IMG/VR virus record: IMGVR_UViG_3300008448_000036
Coordinates: 17,533-81,532 of that record
Length of the DNA: 64,000 bases
Source of the DNA: a virus
Reading direction: 5' to 3' (one strand)
Part shown: positions 32,036-40,790 of the stretch, piece by piece
Numbering within the stretch: position 1 is the stretch's first letter
Layout: each line of letters begins with the position of its first letter
Notes under the pieces: model-generated
Database searches by the model: none
What the model was told of the DNA's origin: nothing
Seen by the model: only the letters and a program-made list of their open reading frames with translations
Made by a program: the position numbers and the translations under genes

Positions 32036-34816
32036 CTATCCTGCTATTAAAGTTCCTGTTTTAATTTCTATACCTGGAGCTACTTTTTTAACTAGTTCTG
32101 CAAACATTCTTTCATCAACTTTAATTACATATGATCCGCCACCTCCAGAATTAGCACCAGCACTTGTCATCTTGCTTCTTGCATCGCCAACAATTTCAAC
32201 TATCTTAGATAATAATTTAACAACAGGATCATCTTCCACTTCATTTTCTGAAACACTTACAACATATTCCTTTGCTTCTTTTAATAATCTAATTGTTGGG
32301 TCTATATTATCGGAAGATATTTGTTTTATCTCACTTAATACTTGTTTTAAGTTATCATTAGAGACTTTAAATCCTATTGCTTTTTCTGCTGGATATTCGT
32401 CATACGCTTCATTAATATTCTCAATCGCACTAGCTACTGCTTTTGACGCTAACCATGCAGGACCGGCAGCAATTGCCAATCCAGCAAAAGATAATGCTAA
32501 GGCACCAATTCCACCAGCTAATATCCAAACACCAGCTGAAAGGGCTAATATTGTTGGAACTATACCATCAACTTGAACTAATTCAACAAATTTTTCTACC
32601 AGTAGTGATAAACCAGCAGCAGCTACTCCAATACCTATACCTATCATAAGTACTGCAGCACCAAATGCCAACATTGGTATCGCTGCAACGCCAGCTGTAG
32701 TTGCAACTGCAATAAGAGCTGTAGCCATTAAATACATAACGCCGACAAGTAATCCTATTGCAACAACTGCTCCTATTATTTGTTCACCAGATAAACCACT
32801 AAACGCTTTAACTAATTCAGCCATACCAGTAGCTGCTAACCAAACAGCACCACCTATTTCTAACATTGCAAAGCCAAATGCTATAGCAGGTTTAATTAAT
32901 GGCTCTAATGCTTTTCCTATAGCGTCAAAAGCCATAGGTAAAGTAGTAGAAAGAGTATCGGTAAGAATAGGAGAATGTGGAACTGATAACACATCATGAA
33001 CATCATGGAAAGATTCCCACAACATCATTATAAGAGGTATTAAACTAATTAAAGTGCCTATAAATCCACCCATAGATATGTTAGATAATGATTTTGCGCC
33101 TGCTTTTACAGAAGAGAAAAATCCCGTACCAGCTGCTCTAGCAGTTGAAAATGCAGTTCTAGCCGCAGACATATTTGTTCTTATTGCTGAATATGAAGAT
33201 TTCATACTTTCCCAAACACTTGTACGCATATCATTAAATGCTGGTATTAATTTTGAAGAAATCATTTTTGCTAGCAATAACCCAACTATAATTATACCTG
33301 CACGACCACCTGTTTTATCATTAAATTCCATAAATTTTGTTACAACCGCATCTATAACTTTAACAAAAGGCATAACAACACCAGTAACAACCTGAAACAT
33401 CGCATGAATTTTTCCCATGACATCAACTGCTTGTTCTTGCAATTGATTCATTTGTTTCTGGGATGCCTCTTCTTTTTCTCTAGCCTTTCTAACTTGATCT
33501 GTCTCTTGACCTAACATTTTCATCATTTCTGCTTCATTACCACCAGCGAGAATATTAGCAAGAGCCTGTCTTTCTTGTTTGTTCATTGTTGCTACGTTTT
33601 TTCCTGTAGCTTCCATACTTCTTTTAATAATTTCTGTACGTTGGCTTTCGTCTGCATTTAGAAGTTCTATTGAATTTAAATAATCTCCACCCATGAATGC
33701 ATTAAACTTACCAGCAGCAGATGCAGCACCTTCAAAGGTATCCATCTGTTTTCCAACAATGTTCATCAATGAACTAACTTCCATACCTAAAGCTTTAGAT
33801 TGTTTTGCTAGATTTTCAAATACTGTTACAGATTGTTTACCTTGTGCTGCCAAAGAGGGTCCAACTGCTGCATAATCTGCTAACATTTTTTTCGTAGATA
33901 TACCAGAAGCATATGCCACTCTAGATAATTTATTTGTAACCGCAGCTGCCTCTGCACCTGTAAATCCAAGAGCACTCTTTAGGTGATTTAATATTGGTCC
34001 TTGTTCTGAATAAGAAGCGCCAAGTTTTTCTAGCTGTGCGGCTTGACCAACCATTATTTGTTTATTTCTTTCAGATTCATTTGAGAAAGAAGTCATAGAA
34101 TCTCTTAAGCCGATATTTGCGGCCATTAATTCTTTCGCTCCTATACCAAATCTTGTAAATGTAGTTCGTACCTCACCGTTTAAACTTCTTGTTTGTCCTA
34201 CAAATATACCTAAAGATTTATTGGATTCTCTAAAAAAATCACTAAAAGGAGCATATGTATCATCTATTGTAGCCCCAGAAAGAACCAACTCTTTACGCAT
34301 TTGCATAAATTCACCAGCAATTTGACCTAAACCCTGTGGTGAAAGCATGGACATAGCAGTTTGTATGCCCATAAAATTTCCTATGGACTCCACCATTTGC
34401 TGGTTTAATTGTTTTGAATCTTCTAATTCTTTCTTTCTATCTCTTGTTTCTTGTTCTTTTACTTTGAGTCGTTTAAGTTCTAGCTCATATTCTTCTAGAG
34501 ATAAATCATGCGACTCTAATCGTTGCTTTAAAATTTGTTTATCTAAATCAAATTGTAGTTTTGCTATCTTTTCTTTATTTTTTTCTATTTTTTGAATATC
34601 TTCTTCTAATACAGCCGTTCTCTTTAACGCTTCATTTTTTTCTTTTAAAGCTTCTATCTGGGCTTCTATAGCTTTAGAATTGACAGGCGCAGAAGGTGTT
34701 GCCCCAGCTGGAGGTGTGGTAGATCCCCCGCCGTCGTCAGAATCGGAAGATCTTTTATCTGCTAAGTTTTCTATAGCCTTTAATAGGTCTTGGAGTAATT
34801 TTGAATCTTCAGCCAT
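32036..34816 (-). CDS. Tail tape measure protein
   Basis: The 926-residue protein is largely helical. A Glu/Lys coiled coil (residues 45-145) is followed by amphipathic helices, then several hydrophobic segments from about 505 to 790 (for example IIVGLLLAKMISSKLIPAF and VAIGLLVGVMYLMATALIAV) as expected for a tape measure that enters the host membrane. At about 1.5 angstrom per residue it would set a tail near 140 nm (inference). It follows the gp26-like/frameshift gene, the usual position, and has its own late-type promoter at 34844-34855. Start has TGGAAT upstream. Confidence 0.85.
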   Translation of the reverse strand: MAEDSKLLQDLLKAIENLADKRSSDSDDGGGSTTPPAGATPSAPVNSKAIEAQIEALKEKNEALKRTAVLEEDIQKIEKNKEKIAKLQFDLDKQILKQRLESHDLSLEEYELELKRLKVKEQETRDRKKELEDSKQLNQQMVESIGNFMGIQTAMSMLSPQGLGQIAGEFMQMRKELVLSGATIDDTYAPFSDFFRESNKSLGIFVGQTRSLNGEVRTTFTRFGIGAKELMAANIGLRDSMTSFSNESERNKQIMVGQAAQLEKLGASYSEQGPILNHLKSALGFTGAEAAAVTNKLSRVAYASGISTKKMLADYAAVGPSLAAQGKQSVTVFENLAKQSKALGMEVSSLMNIVGKQMDTFEGAASAAGKFNAFMGGDYLNSIELLNADESQRTEIIKRSMEATGKNVATMNKQERQALANILAGGNEAEMMKMLGQETDQVRKAREKEEASQKQMNQLQEQAVDVMGKIHAMFQVVTGVVMPFVKVIDAVVTKFMEFNDKTGGRAGIIIVGLLLAKMISSKLIPAFNDMRTSVWESMKSSYSAIRTNMSAARTAFSTARAAGTGFFSSVKAGAKSLSNISMGGFIGTLISLIPLIMMLWESFHDVHDVLSVPHSPILTDTLSTTLPMAFDAIGKALEPLIKPAIAFGFAMLEIGGAVWLAATGMAELVKAFSGLSGEQIIGAVVAIGLLVGVMYLMATALIAVATTAGVAAIPMLAFGAAVLMIGIGIGVAAAGLSLLVEKFVELVQVDGIVPTILALSAGVWILAGGIGALALSFAGLAIAAGPAWLASKAVASAIENINEAYDEYPAEKAIGFKVSNDNLKQVLSEIKQISSDNIDPTIRLLKEAKEYVVSVSENEVEDDPVVKLLSKIVEIVGDARSKMTSAGANSGGGGSYVIKVDERMFAELVKKVAPGIEIKTGTLIAG

Positions 34817-34843
34817 ATTTATTCCACCATTTTAGTAATTTAT

Positions 34844-34855
34844 AAATAAATAGTA
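34844..34855 (-). promoter_or_regulatory. Late-type promoter motif
   Basis: The coding strand reads TACTATTTATTT, continuing ATAAATT, 28 nt before the tape measure ATG and after a terminator. It belongs to the ACTATTTAT set. Confidence 0.55.
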
Positions 34856-34866
34856 TATACAAAAAA

Positions 34867-34889
34867 AGTGAGTGGAAATTCCACTCACT
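34867..34889 (-). terminator. Rho-independent terminator after the gp26/frameshift gene
   Basis: A 9-bp stem AGTGAGTGG/CCACTCACT with a 5-nt loop is followed in the minus direction by seven or more T residues. It begins 4 nt after the TAA of the frameshift ORF and about 180 nt after the zero-frame stop, which supports that ORF being real. Confidence 0.9.
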
Positions 34890-34892
34890 TTA

Positions 34893-35088
34893 TTATTTGC
34901 TCCTACTGGATGCTTTCTTAATTTGATCCGCTTCTGCTTTAATTTGTTCTGTTAGTTTTTCTACAAACCATTTTCTCAATGGTACTGGTAAATTGTAACA
35001 TTCAAATAAACTCCAACCACCATAGTATTTGAGATAAAAGAACTGCTCATATACATTTTCTTGGTATTCATCACTTAGGCCAAAAAAA
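34893..35088 (-). CDS. Frameshift extension of the gp26-like tail assembly chaperone
   Basis: This ORF, in the +1 frame relative to the gp26-like gene, runs 62 codons after a run of seven T residues (35082-35088, minus strand) and has no ATG or usable GTG start. The product would read GLSDEYQENVYEQFFYLKYY and later GGWSLFECYNLPVPLRKW, a coherent folded sequence. A tRNA-Phe on TTT can slip +1 onto another TTT and continue with GGC. It is placed exactly like the GT part of the phage G/GT tail chaperones, directly before the tape measure gene. Fused product inferred. Confidence 0.7.
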
Positions 35089-35934
35089 TTCAGCGGTTAG
35101 AGGCACCTCCATAACCTCTTCATGATCACATGATTTGCAAGTGAAAGTATTTTTTAAATCTAATCCTGGAATTCTTTTATCATATTCTTTTCTTAGGAAT
35201 CTTGAATCCGACGCAGGCATAACCTCTAATGCTTTTTCAATGATTGCTCTATCAAATACTCCATTTATTGAAACAACTAATAAATTTAATTGTTGCATTA
35301 ATGTCATATTTTCTTTTGTTTTATCCGTTATATACGCAACAATCTTTTTTTCATCATGACCAGATAAAGCGCGACATTCAATTTTCCAACCAGTAGAAGG
35401 TAGATTTAAATAAAATGTTCCCTGTTCAGTTATTTCAGAAACAACTTCTTGATCTTCTTCTAAAGATTCCTCTAATTTTTCCAAAAGATCAAATGTATAT
35501 TTTGTTTTAGTCTGGCATGATGGACAAATTATTGATGTTACATAACTTTTTCCATATGCCGAAATTCTTGCAGAAACTAAGATAGCATTTCTATCAGAAA
35601 TTAACATATCTCCTGGATTAACGCGTTTATCTACTATAAGAGATTCAAGTAATCTCTCCAAGGCAACACCTTTTTTTATAAAAGATCTATTAGTTAATAT
35701 ATCTTCTTCTTTTGCCGTCATCTGTTTTATTTCTACATTAGAAACATCTCTTAAAGGATGACCGTCAGGATAAAATTTACCTTGTGAAGGCAGTTCTATA
35801 AATTCTGTTGGAGCAACAAAATTTAAATTTAAACCACCAGAACTATTTTGAACTTTACTTTCTAAAGCTAGAATTTCATCATTTTGTTCTAAACTTTTTT
35901 TAGATCCCAGTCTTTCTTGATTATTTCTCATCAA
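35071..35934 (-). CDS. T4 gp26-like baseplate/tail assembly protein
   Basis: This 287-residue member of the T4 baseplate protein family (gp26) contains FIELPSQGKFYPDGHPL, then IKQMTAKEEDILTNRSF, and a beta-rich C-terminal domain with two Cys pairs (IICPSCQTKTKY, FTCKSCDHEE) that probably bind zinc. The family acts in assembly of the baseplate hub and tail initiation. It ends EFFWPK, and the TTTTTTT of that region is the presumed slip site leading into the ORF at 34893. Neighbours are tail tube and tape measure genes. Confidence 0.85.
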   Translation of the reverse strand: MMRNNQERLGSKKSLEQNDEILALESKVQNSSGGLNLNFVAPTEFIELPSQGKFYPDGHPLRDVSNVEIKQMTAKEEDILTNRSFIKKGVALERLLESLIVDKRVNPGDMLISDRNAILVSARISAYGKSYVTSIICPSCQTKTKYTFDLLEKLEESLEEDQEVVSEITEQGTFYLNLPSTGWKIECRALSGHDEKKIVAYITDKTKENMTLMQQLNLLVVSINGVFDRAIIEKALEVMPASDSRFLRKEYDKRIPGLDLKNTFTCKSCDHEEVMEVPLTAEFFWPK

Positions 35935-35951
35935 TTCCTCTACTTTCTGTA

Positions 35952-36545
35952 TTATTTACCATCGCTAACAAGAGTTTGGCCTGCTGCATCATCTAGTGTA
36001 GCATAGTCGTATTTAATTGTTACATCTATATTTAATATATCTTCTGCTGAATAGTCTAATGAATCAAATTTTACTTCTGTAAATAAACAATTCCATAAAT
36101 ACCAAGTTTCAATGGCAGTACCTCCAGCATCTAGAAGCTTTAAACCTATTGATTTTCCACCAGCGGCTGACGCGGGAGCCTCTGGTGTACTTGTTGTTCC
36201 ACTTGTTAATTGAGCGATTGCATTGGCTTTACTTATTGTACCCCATTCATTATCTTTAGTAGGATAAATATATCCAGCAGTTATTAGAGCATCAATTAAA
36301 GTAGAATCTCCAAGTGCTGCATCGTTTGCTGTAACGGTTGAAGCAAACGTAACTGATATTGGATCCCATTCAAGTCTACCTGGATAGTAATAGAAATGAT
36401 TTAAATATTTATGAGTAACTTCAGAAATTTTCATGGTCGGTCTGGAGGCTTTCTTAAGAGCATATCTCATTCCAGCTAGCTTTCCGTCAAATTCCATAAC
36501 CCATCTATATTGTCTTAGTGGTTCTTTTCCTTCATTCCAAAACAT
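35952..36545 (-). CDS. Tail tube protein
   Basis: This 197-residue tube subunit starts MFWNEGKEPLRQYRWVMEFD and shows ALKKASRPTMKISEVTHKYL, then YYPGRLEWDPISVTF, the pattern of gp19-type tube proteins in marine T4-like phages. It forms the inner channel inside the contractile sheath. A paralogue lies just upstream at 36603. A 57-nt gap with GAGGAAA separates them. Confidence 0.88.
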   Translation of the reverse strand: MFWNEGKEPLRQYRWVMEFDGKLAGMRYALKKASRPTMKISEVTHKYLNHFYYYPGRLEWDPISVTFASTVTANDAALGDSTLIDALITAGYIYPTKDNEWGTISKANAIAQLTSGTTSTPEAPASAAGGKSIGLKLLDAGGTAIETWYLWNCLFTEVKFDSLDYSAEDILNIDVTIKYDYATLDDAAGQTLVSDGK

Positions 36546-36602
36546 CTTTTTTTCCTCTTTTGAATATAGATTGTTCGCGTTGTAGCTATAGTAACAATAT
36601 TA

Positions 36603-37184
36603 TTATGTTGGGCGCGCTGCTGCTTTTGCAACAGCACCAACATTTGATGCAAGTTTTGCAGTATCATATCTGATTGTTACTTCAATATCAATAACTTCTT
36701 CGCTTTCATAAGATAATTCACCAAATTTAATATTTGTAAAGAATGGGTGAGTTAACGTCCAAGTTTCTAATGTGGCACCTGCAGCATCAATTTGAATTAT
36801 TTCTATAGCTCCAACATTTGATGTAAAACCAGCTTTTGAAACTCCTCTTAAAGCACCCGCTTCGGTAGAAGGAACTATATATCCAGCTGTATCTCCTGAT
36901 GCTGTTCCCTTTAATATTCTTAAAAGTCTATGATCTAATTTTGGAACCGCAACAAAAGTTACGTTAATTGGATTCCATTCTACTCTACCAGGATAATAAA
37001 AATTATAGTTTCCAAATTTATGTGTTATGTCTGAAACTTTAAAACTTGGCTTATCTACTTTTTTTAGCGCATAAGTATATTGATCACCAGTTCCACCACT
37101 CTTAGTTTCGTCTTTAAAATTTGGAATATTCATTTTCCATCTATTTTTTCTTAACGGTTCAACTTGACCTTCCCAGAATGCCAT
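36603..37184 (-). CDS. Tail tube protein, second copy
   Basis: The 193-residue paralogue of the protein at 35952 starts MAFWEGQVEPLRKNRWKMNI and shares the ALKKVDKP...VSDITHKFGNY block and YYPGRVEWNPINVTFV. The two are clearly related but diverged in the middle and C-terminus. One may be the main tube protein, the other a tube-initiator or terminator ring. It is the first gene after the sheath. Confidence 0.85.
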   Translation of the reverse strand: MAFWEGQVEPLRKNRWKMNIPNFKDETKSGGTGDQYTYALKKVDKPSFKVSDITHKFGNYNFYYPGRVEWNPINVTFVAVPKLDHRLLRILKGTASGDTAGYIVPSTEAGALRGVSKAGFTSNVGAIEIIQIDAAGATLETWTLTHPFFTNIKFGELSYESEEVIDIEVTIRYDTAKLASNVGAVAKAAARPT

Positions 37185-37227
37185 TTTTTTTTCCTCTGTT
37201 TAACTTAATTAGATAGAAATTTAATTT

Positions 37228-40209
37228 TTAATCGTCAAAAGAAGCGCCAGTATTTGTTAATATAAAGTCTACTGCGATAAATTCAATTGCTCTAGCAGGT
37301 TTTAAGAATACTTTTGCGTATACTATATTTCTATCTATTAGTTCTGGAGTTGTTGTAGTCTCGTCTAATGTAACTCTATATTCAGTAATACCAAATCTTG
37401 ATTGAATTCCATTTAGGAAAGGCACTACTTCATTTAAGAATCTTGCCCAAGTTGTTGAAAGGTTAGGATCAAATAAAATTGAGGTTGCAATTCTGCTAAC
37501 TTCTTTTTTAACATATATCATCAAACGACGTACATTGATACGATCTAGAGCGGTAGGTGTTGCTTGAAGTGTCTTTTGTCCAAACACAACAATACCTTCT
37601 GCTGGGAAACTTGCGATAGGGTTAATATTAACTTCATATAGTCTATCACGATCTTTAGAAGTTAATTTACTCTTAACACCTACTACTGGGAATCCAGCTG
37701 CACCATTTGATAATCCACCGCGATTAAATCCTGCTGGTGCAAACCATAATTCAGATGCAGTTTCACTACTTCCCATTACACCTAGAGCAACTACAGAAGA
37801 AGGAAGTGCTACAAGTGCATTTGCTGCTGTATCTGTTGCTAAAACAGCAGGGAAGAATGTACAACCATAAGAGTTATTAATTCCTCTAGATCTCATCTGT
37901 AATACAGCTGTGTCTACATCTGGTTTTACTTCAACATTTGCGCTGTTATATGATTCCCAAGAAGACTTAAAATCTCCTGGGATATCGATAATTGCTAATG
38001 CATCACCTCTTTGTTCACATACTTCCATTAATTTATTTGTTAATACTACGTTTTGTACTCCAGGAATTGTCATAATATTTGTTTCTACAACTTCTGGGTC
38101 GCTTACGGAATCAATTGCTACTTTTATAGAATTTACAGCATAGCTTGTTGTTTCATCTTTATCAGTACCAGAATATGCTCCTAATGGTCTTCCGCTTCCT
38201 TCAGAAAATGGTTCTTTTTCTGTAATATCAAATCCATTAAATCCTCCAAATAGAGGCATTGTAAATCTTGCAACTCTTTGGAAGTTTGTTCCACCGAGAC
38301 CATATTGTGCTCCTGAGCCGGTTAAGAATCCATTTTTTGCTGTTACAGAAGAACCAGCTAGGCGGCTTCCTACTGCCCAATATGCTGTATTTAAATTGGA
38401 ACCAGTAACTTCATCTGAGCCTGTGTTAGAAGGACTATTTTTAAATTTAACGTCATCTAGAGAGAATAATGTTGAATAGGTTAATAATCCAGAAGTATCC
38501 TCATTGATATTTTGTGGATTAACTCTAACGATATCTGTAAATTGTTGGTCAAATAATTTTGTGCTACCAATCTTGGTCTTTAGACCGAAAAATACTCTGT
38601 CAATAGAAGTTGCAGAAGAGTCAACAGTTGAGTCTTCAACAAATGGTAATTCTGGGAATGCTAAACTTGCTGTATAAACAGCGTTTCCACTGATTGATGT
38701 TGCAGATGTTAATAGTGAGTTAAAGAACACAGTATTCATAAATACTGGGCCTGCTGAAGATGTAGCAACACTGTGTGTTCCGGTTCCAGATCCAGATACT
38801 AAGATTGTATTAAATTTCTTAGGACCATAGAAACCAAATGGTAGTAAGTCCGCTAAATCATCACCAGCGCCTGCATCAATAGCACCATCTACTTCTACAC
38901 GAACAAATTTTGATAGATTTTGATAAGTTCCGTATTCAATAAACATTTTCTTATCATAATCCCAAGTAGAATAAACATCACCAATTCTTTTAGCGATATA
39001 ATTTGGAGATACTGGGTTAAGGTTTACATTAGAAAATACTTCTAATGGTTGCATATTTTGATCATCATCATCAACCTTGCGGATCATTACAGTAAATGTA
39101 CCATATTTTTCATATCTAGTAGGAGATGGTTTAATATCTGTAATTGAAGTTTTGATATTATTTTGATTCCATTCACCTTCAGAAAGACTTACAAATCTAA
39201 ATAATTTCTGTACTGGATATTCGCCTCTTGAGTTAGGAACAAAGTCTGTATGTAAACCTTTGTGTTGTCCAATTACCCATCCTGAGTTGGAAGATGCTGC
39301 ATTTTGTCTAAAATTACCACCATCTTTTGCGATAGAATCTGTATCTGTACCTTTTAATGCTACAATTGTTGCTGCATAGCTTTGATTGGTTCCAGCAGAA
39401 GCAGTTACTTGTCTAGTAACAAATGTTTCAAAAGATTCACCTAGGAAGTAATCTTTTTTATTACTTGTAGAGTTAATAGCAGAATTTATGGATGCTGGAT
39501 TTGTGTTAAATACGTTTCTAATAAATTTCTTACTTGATGGATCAAAATTAAAGTTTGTAGTTGTTGTAGCTCCAGCACTGTCAACAACTCTTAGTTTAAA
39601 CTCCATATTGCCATGAACAGAAGAACGTACCCAAGTTGCACCGCTACCTGTAATACTTTCAGATGATCCTGAAAGAGGAGAACCAACTAAACCAACAGTT
39701 CCGTAGTTAACATAAAATACAGCTGCTAAAGCACCAGTTGTAGGTGGCATTGCATAAGTATTAGCAGAAGATGATGTTATACTTGTTACAAATAAACCAT
39801 AAGCGCCTGCATTTGCAGCAGCAGTTGTAATTGATGTTGGTAGAGCGTTAATTTGCCATCCAGCAAAACCAGTAGACGATGCATATTTATTTTGGAATCC
39901 ACCCAATCTTACGAATGTTACAGGCCCATTAAAAGCTAAATATGCTTTTGCAGCATACGCACCATATGCTGGTGCTTGTGTTACTGCGGCTCTCCAAACA
40001 TCTCCATTATAACCACCTGGATTTGGCTCACCAAATACTTCAACAAAGTCTGCGTAAGAATCAACCCTAATAGGTCTCATCATTGGTCCCTTCACGGAAC
40101 GACCAATAATAGTTGGACCCATTGCTGGTGCTTCGGTTGGTGTTCTAGATTTATCTATTTCTTTTACATATACACCAGGTGATACAAATTTAAATCTTGA
40201 GATGGACAT
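37228..40209 (-). CDS. Tail sheath protein (gp18-like)
   Basis: The 993-residue contractile sheath subunit has the family start FVSPGVYVKEIDKSRTPTEA and the conserved C-terminal domain (INVRRLMIYVKKEVSRIATS, TTWARFLNEVVPFLNGIQSR and ARAIEFIAVDFILTNTG) that inserts strands into neighbours. The long Ser/Thr/Gly-rich middle makes it much larger than T4 gp18 (659), implying extra surface domains. It has its own promoter motif 42 nt before the ATG. Start has GGAG upstream. Confidence 0.95.
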   Translation of the reverse strand: MSISRFKFVSPGVYVKEIDKSRTPTEAPAMGPTIIGRSVKGPMMRPIRVDSYADFVEVFGEPNPGGYNGDVWRAAVTQAPAYGAYAAKAYLAFNGPVTFVRLGGFQNKYASSTGFAGWQINALPTSITTAAANAGAYGLFVTSITSSSANTYAMPPTTGALAAVFYVNYGTVGLVGSPLSGSSESITGSGATWVRSSVHGNMEFKLRVVDSAGATTTTNFNFDPSSKKFIRNVFNTNPASINSAINSTSNKKDYFLGESFETFVTRQVTASAGTNQSYAATIVALKGTDTDSIAKDGGNFRQNAASSNSGWVIGQHKGLHTDFVPNSRGEYPVQKLFRFVSLSEGEWNQNNIKTSITDIKPSPTRYEKYGTFTVMIRKVDDDDQNMQPLEVFSNVNLNPVSPNYIAKRIGDVYSTWDYDKKMFIEYGTYQNLSKFVRVEVDGAIDAGAGDDLADLLPFGFYGPKKFNTILVSGSGTGTHSVATSSAGPVFMNTVFFNSLLTSATSISGNAVYTASLAFPELPFVEDSTVDSSATSIDRVFFGLKTKIGSTKLFDQQFTDIVRVNPQNINEDTSGLLTYSTLFSLDDVKFKNSPSNTGSDEVTGSNLNTAYWAVGSRLAGSSVTAKNGFLTGSGAQYGLGGTNFQRVARFTMPLFGGFNGFDITEKEPFSEGSGRPLGAYSGTDKDETTSYAVNSIKVAIDSVSDPEVVETNIMTIPGVQNVVLTNKLMEVCEQRGDALAIIDIPGDFKSSWESYNSANVEVKPDVDTAVLQMRSRGINNSYGCTFFPAVLATDTAANALVALPSSVVALGVMGSSETASELWFAPAGFNRGGLSNGAAGFPVVGVKSKLTSKDRDRLYEVNINPIASFPAEGIVVFGQKTLQATPTALDRINVRRLMIYVKKEVSRIATSILFDPNLSTTWARFLNEVVPFLNGIQSRFGITEYRVTLDETTTTPELIDRNIVYAKVFLKPARAIEFIAVDFILTNTGASFDD

Positions 40210-40250
40210 ACTTTATTTCTCCTTGAGGGATAGAGATTCGTGATAATTTA

Positions 40251-40262
40251 TTATAAATAGTT
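40251..40262 (-). promoter_or_regulatory. Late-type promoter motif
   Basis: The coding strand reads AACTATTTATAA, 42 nt before the sheath ATG, in the gap after the neck protein gene at 40285. It belongs to the ACTATTTAT set. Confidence 0.55.
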
Positions 40263-40284
40263 AACTGTGTTTGCAAATGTCATT

Positions 40285-40788
40285 TTATTTTGCATTAAAC
40301 ACATTCTCTCTTGCTCTAATACACTTAGCATCAATTTGAAAAGAGGTATCTTGACCGAATAAAACTCTAGACTCATTTAGTGTTACTATTTCGTAGTATA
40401 AACCATCATATAGAAGAAAATCTCCTTCTCTTACATATAAATCTTGATCTTCTACTAATCTACGTTTATGAAATTTAACAGTTAATGATATTCTTCTATC
40501 GATACCAAATGAATCTAAATTTGTTCCTGAACCTTCCCAAGTTACTAATACAAATACCCTAACAGGCGAAAGAAATGTTTTTTGCATTGCTTCACCATAT
40601 ACTGGGTGGTAATATGTATTTTCTCTGCTAATTGGATAATATATAATTTCTTGACCTATAACTCTTTCCAGAAGTTCATCATTTACCTGTTTTACTAAAT
40701 TTCTTTCTTTCTGCCCAAGAAATAAAGGTGGGGGAGGTGAATCTGGTGGTATTTCTACTAAATTTTCTTCTTTCTTTTTTCTAGCCAT
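40285..40788 (-). CDS. Head-tail connector/neck protein
   Basis: The 167-residue beta-rich protein begins with a Lys/Pro-rich tail (MARKKKEENLVEIPPDSPPP) and contains LLERVIGQEIIYYPISREN, then VREGDFLLYDGLYYEIVTLN. The alternating strands and the position between sheath and connector genes suggest a head-completion or neck protein (like T4 gp13/gp14 or gpFII-type joiners). The exact family is not certain. Confidence 0.6.
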   Translation of the reverse strand: MARKKKEENLVEIPPDSPPPPLFLGQKERNLVKQVNDELLERVIGQEIIYYPISRENTYYHPVYGEAMQKTFLSPVRVFVLVTWEGSGTNLDSFGIDRRISLTVKFHKRRLVEDQDLYVREGDFLLYDGLYYEIVTLNESRVLFGQDTSFQIDAKCIRARENVFNAK

Positions 40789-40790
40789 CT

